DNA of 64,000 nt from Silene noctiflora (lineage: Eukaryota; Streptophyta; Magnoliopsida; Caryophyllales; Caryophyllaceae). The position numbers and the translations under genes were made by a program. Numbering within the stretch: position 1 is the first letter of the stretch; each line of letters opens with the position of its first letter. Shown here one piece after another: positions 59,802 to 64,000 of the stretch. Under the pieces are notes generated by a model. The model saw nothing but the letters and a program-made list of their open reading frames with translations. It was not told the origin of the DNA and did not search any database. The DNA is taken from the NCBI GenBank assembly GCA_009801015.1, contig VHZZ01000232.1, positions 65,925 to 129,924 on the forward strand, in the 5' to 3' direction.

Positions 59802-62800
59802 TCAGAGCAACTCAGAGCAGCGAGTACAATAAAGGTTAAGAATCCTGGCTACAAGGCTCTCTGCTTCTGGAACTAGAGCTGATGTTATGCTATTCCATAA
59901 ATGGAAAGTGTACGACTCATTCATTATCTTTCTATACAAGCCATCTTGTTCAACTTTCTCACTATCATTCAATGGGGACAAGAAGTACCTGTTGCAGAAG
60001 ATAAAGTACTCAGTAACCAAGGAAAGAAAAACACAAGCGTCGTCTCATATTTGAAACAACAGTACATAGCCTTTTCTACCTTTCTACTTGGACGTTAAAA
60101 GTCGTACATACCAGTTCTCTTAAACATTTTAGACTAGAGAGCTCGAGGCCCTTTTAAAAGCATGCCCCTAAAATTTTAGTATGAACAGGCACCCAGAGTA
60201 ACATCTTCCAAAAGGGAGTAATTAAAGTTTGATATAGTTCAGGAGTCAGATATACCTCTGAATATCATTTGAACTAATGGGAAAGAAAACAGATGAAGGT
60301 TGCACTTTAAGCTCCTGCTGCGTATTAGGATCAATTGCTTTTCTTGAGAAGTTTCCCGCTACTCTTGTCAAAAGCTCAGCACCATTCCATCTCTTCAGGT
60401 TGTCATCATATGTGGAATAGAACTCTGACATACACTGCATAAGAAAAGAGCTGCGCAGGAGAAAATTACAGAATGTGATTGCATGAATATGAGCAACTAG
60501 TGGTTTTTATAACACAGCATTACAAGCAGCTCCAGCATAATTACAAGAACCCTAGCGAGAAAGAGCTAATATGTTCCCAAAGAAAAGCAACACTGCTACT
60601 CTTTTCGTGTTATCTTATAAAGTTGTGTATTACTTCAATAAATCACCCGATATGGCAAATTGGCAATTGAAAAAGGTTTGGGCAAGTAAGAGAAAAACCT
60701 CAGCAACCAAAAAAAAACAAAAGCAGAAGAAAAAAATAGTTTTTTGTCAAAGACTCAAAATTACTTGCCAAGCGGCATTCAGAAGTCAGAACCATCCTAT
60801 AACATGAAGGTTTCCACACGCAAACAGGCCATCAGCAATGTCTGCCTTCCAAAAGGAATGTATCATCTAAGCCTTTAATTAACAAAATAACATGCGCAAT
60901 TAAACGGCTGGAGGCATACAGTTTTTTCCACGATAGCAGAGTGAACTCTCATAAATAGACATCTGTACAACTGACATTACTATCGACAACTTGACGACCA
61001 ATGTGCCATTGGAACGCTAGTGTTCTTTAAATACGTGATCATTTATACGGGGTATTGAATTGGACAACACAAACATGCCACGTTCTACTCCTTATCCATG
61101 TTTTACAATTATACATCATTTTGACGCAGGCCCAAAACGCTAAATTCCTATTTACCAAACCATCAATTCCAAAAAAACATTCCGAACAAGAAGAGCATAA
61201 AACATTAGAAAAAACTTCTATTTAACTGCTGAATAGTAAACCTTGTTAGTCTTTGCAGAAATGCTCCCAAAATATTAATTTAATACAAGAACTACAACAA
61301 GCGAACAGAAGCACACCATATACTCAAATAAAATCTACCTGGTGCTATTAGCCTATGAAAACCACAAAGAATAAGGCAACAAGTTTTATAAAGTAAATCA
61401 ATAGTACAAAACAAGGCAAACTTTGCCGCAGAATTATACCTGTGCTTTGTAAAAGCCATAACTGCTCCATTTAAAGGACTTCCAGGAGATGGGTCTTCCA
61501 TGCCAACAGAATTGCTGAAAGGAGACAAAGGCTTCAATACAATCATATCAGAGTCCAGATATATACCCCCATACCTGTGAGTAGAGGCAAACATAACATC
61601 AAATTATATACCTTATATGTGAAGACGTGCAATTAGAGTTAAAATCACCTGAAAACATTAAATATAAATGTCCTTATCAGTGTTTGAGCAGGCATTAACA
61701 TTCTCAACAATATCTACCAAAATTCAATCCCAGGTGGGGATTGGGAAATGAGAGGGGTCTGATTTAGTTATCCTGAAATCTATGAGCTCGCAAGAGGCAG
61801 TTTCAAACATACCCTTGATAAGAGATGATGTCACTGCCTGCTACTTGACCCCATAGTAAATAAATAAAAAGGTGCCAGCAGTTTAATAAGCCACTTTGAT
61901 TGATTCCTTAATACTCCGATGTCTGACACCTATGAACTAACATTTAACCGTGAATTTTCTTCGTTACTCCGCAACAGGAAAATAGACTGAGCCTTTGTTT
62001 GGATGAAAGAAACAGAGGGAAGGAAGAAGGGAGTCATGAATCCTGAAAGAATCCAAACCCAACCCTAACTTAGCGTAGTACTAGCACCATCCGTGAACTT
62101 GATTAATTGCTTTCAGAAAAGCACATCATTTGTAACATCGCACACAGAGAATGGTAATAGGACTGATAGCTGTTAGTTTGGCTTGGTATCATCAGCTGAC
62201 AGATGTAACTGTTATGCTAAATAGGTATTTTGACAGCATATACATTTCAAGGTTATGAACCATATGAGGTGTAGAAAGCTTTTTGCTAGCAAATGAATCT
62301 TAGAATCTATAACTCCTAATATGTACACCAACCTCGCGTTATACTGTATACATCACTTTCTGTGTACGAGAGAAGAACAAANNNNANGGNTNCNNNNTNN
62401 NCCTTTATAAGTTGAGTTAAAACTACAGCTTCCTGTTTCAGTCCCTAATAGTACAACTAGACAAAAGGTGTTAAATTAACACAGAAATGGAACTAGTTGT
62501 AATGAGTAAGAAGATAGATTTAAAGCAATTAAGTTAGGTAAGTGGAAGTTGCGAAGCTTACTTATAAAGAGCTGAAAGGCGAATGAGTTCGCTGTAATGA
62601 GTAGGATAAAATGTTGTGGTCCTCCATTCATGCCAAACAGAAGCAAATACGGATGTTGGCGTATCTTGTAGCAGCTCTTCTAAATTGGGCATGGCTACGG
62701 CAACTTTAAAGCTAAAAGAAGTAACAAGCAATGAGGAAGAATGAAGAAAGGGAAAGGGTGAGGGTGAGTGTGAGTGAGTGAATACCTAGGGTTGAGAAAG

Positions 62801-63062
62801 TCGTTGAAGAAATGAAGTTCAAGTGTCTCAGAGAAAAGAACAAGACAGGCGTTAGGATGATGATAGAGCAAGCTTTCAATCCCCCTTTGGTGTCTAACAG
62901 TAAACATCCAAGACGGGGAATTCCAGACCATAAAAACCCTGAAACTACACTTGCATTTCCTAAAGAAAGAATCCATGAAGTTGGAAAATGACAAAAAGGG
63001 AGGGAGTCCAGGAAAATAACCCCATCGCGATTTCTGCTTTTCATTCATTGGAGTAGATGATG

Positions 63063-63123
<61 letters not shown>

Positions 63124-63990
63124 GCTGTTGCTGTTGCTGTTTCGTATTTGCTTTAGTTGAGGTTGACGACGACGAGTAAGCAGTCCCTTTTGAACAATCT
63201 TGTCAGCTTTGGTAAGAGCAGTGAGGCCGAGGGAGTCAGGGTCTTGTAAGAGCAAATGGTGAAATGGATTCAAGAGATGGAAGTTAGACCTGAACATCTT
63301 ATCCTTCCTTAAGAAATCAGTCTTAGCATCAAACCAGGGTCCCCAACCTTTCCTAAGTGGAGATGATTTTAACAGCAGCGCATCCTCAATGCCGCCCACT
63401 TCCATCATTTTCATCCTTACATCTTCATCCACAGGAACATCATCAGAACCAACCGCATCACAATTATGTTTGGGAAATTGTTGGGGTTGGAAGGGGTTTT
63501 GATTATTGTTGTTGATGGTATTCGCATAATCAATTTCATCAATAGACCGACGATCGACACCGTGACGGATAACAAGCGATACATGATCAAAGAAATATCC
63601 ACCAGCAGCAGCACCAGCAGCAGATGCTTTAGTAGAAGTATCGTCTTCGTCGGAATCATCGAGAGCTCTCAAGATCTCCTCCTCATTGGATAGTTGAGTA
63701 TCAACATTCTTATCATCATCATCATCGAGTACATCAATTCTGTCTTCAGAAGTAGAAGTAGAAGTAGTGCTTCTGAGATCAGGTTCGGGATCCGAATCCT
63801 CAAGTAACGGGTCCTCCGATAAGGATAATGATAATGGATCTTCAATTGAATCAGTACTACTACTACTATTACTACTAATTAATCGAGTATAAAGGAGGAA
63901 AATAGAGAGTAGGAGTAGGAATGCAGTTGCAATACCGCATATTTGTGCTCCGTATCCCACGCCACGCCGGCTCCTATGTCTTCCTACCAT
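59802..63990 (-). CDS. Alpha-1,4-glycosyltransferase family protein (At4g19900-like), 5 exons
   Basis: Exons in order: 62786-63990, 62562-62711, 61440-61574, 60256-60450, 59802-59988; 623 residues. It is a type II membrane protein: basic start MVGRHRSRRG, then one helix (about 14-38, CGIATAFLLLLSIFLLYTRL), an acidic/Ser stem and a lumenal catalytic part. The sugar-binding DXD region reads YGGIYLDSDMIVLK near residue 455, and the C-terminal Gb3-synthase-like region has GPxNGAVMAF-type wording (GSPLNGAVMAFTKH) and NGAELLTRVAGNFS. The family resembles mammalian alpha-1,4-galactosyltransferases and sits in the Golgi; plant substrates are not established. A poly-Asn run at about residues 285-311 comes from a (GTT)n tract. 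Intron 2 contains ambiguous bases near 62382-62401. Confidence 0.9.
62382..62401. other. Ambiguous bases in glycosyltransferase intron 2
   Basis: A short mixed run of N and called bases marks a low-quality join. It lies in an intron and does not affect the protein model. Confidence 0.9.
63058..63140. repeat. (GTT)n coding microsatellite, poly-Asn on the minus strand
   Basis: A nearly pure GTT run, interrupted by GAT and GCT units, encodes Asn with a few Ile and Ser in the stem region of the glycosyltransferase. Length polymorphism is likely. Confidence 0.9.
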
Positions 63991-64000
63991 CTATCTATGA

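Overview
The window is nuclear DNA of a flowering plant. Nearly all coding sequence lies in multi-exon genes with GT-AG introns, and the gene set is typical of a dicot: CYP73A cinnamate 4-hydroxylase, TIC110, CIPK, NET4, CHX, PGLP2. Intergenic DNA is AT-rich and full of small transposons. Frequent 'ACTCCGTA' words remind me of Amaranthaceae (spinach, beet, quinoa), but that is only a weak inference. Exon maps were built by hand from splice signals, frame continuity and family knowledge. Sequence gaps lie at 24161-24325 and about 62382-62401, with one N at 14115.

Layout: 1-4.2 kb is repeat territory: a fossil Ty3/gypsy fragment, about 5.5 copies of a ~310-bp tandem repeat, and a 738-bp hAT-like element with a perfect 8-bp target duplication that carries two tRNA-like promoter segments. 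Genes follow: an NFD4/nodulin-like MFS transporter (+, 4.3-7.3 kb); NET4 actin-binding protein (-, 8.1-10.7 kb); a C2-VASt-C2-GRAM-VASt protein (-, 12.8-20.1 kb); PGLP2-like phosphatase (+, 21.1-23.2 kb); a Tourist-like element filled with a 20-bp minisatellite; C4H (+, 25.4-28.2 kb); group I bZIP (+, 29.1-30.1 kb); an intronless CIPK (-, 32.2-33.6 kb); TIC110 (-, 35.1-41.8 kb); a Helitron and LINE debris (42-43.6 kb); a CHX cation/H+ antiporter (+, 44.6-47.1 kb); a mitochondrial HDHD5/CECR5-type HAD hydrolase (-, 47.6-50.6 kb); ubiquitin-activating enzyme E1 (-, 51.3-55.8 kb); an intron-bearing eIF2-alpha pseudogene (-, 56.4-58.5 kb); and an At4g19900-type alpha-1,4-glycosyltransferase (-, 59.8-64.0 kb).

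The genes are ordinary, independently acting housekeeping or signalling loci. I see no operon-like or biosynthetic cluster and no clear new multi-gene system. The points most worth a second look are the hAT-like element with duplicated Pol III-like boxes; the apparent tandem duplication of the translation start of the HDHD5-like gene, which seems to have given it a mitochondrial presequence in another frame; the non-processed eIF2-alpha pseudogene; a required GC-AG intron in TIC110; and two non-autonomous Helitrons, one with a duplicated terminal hairpin.
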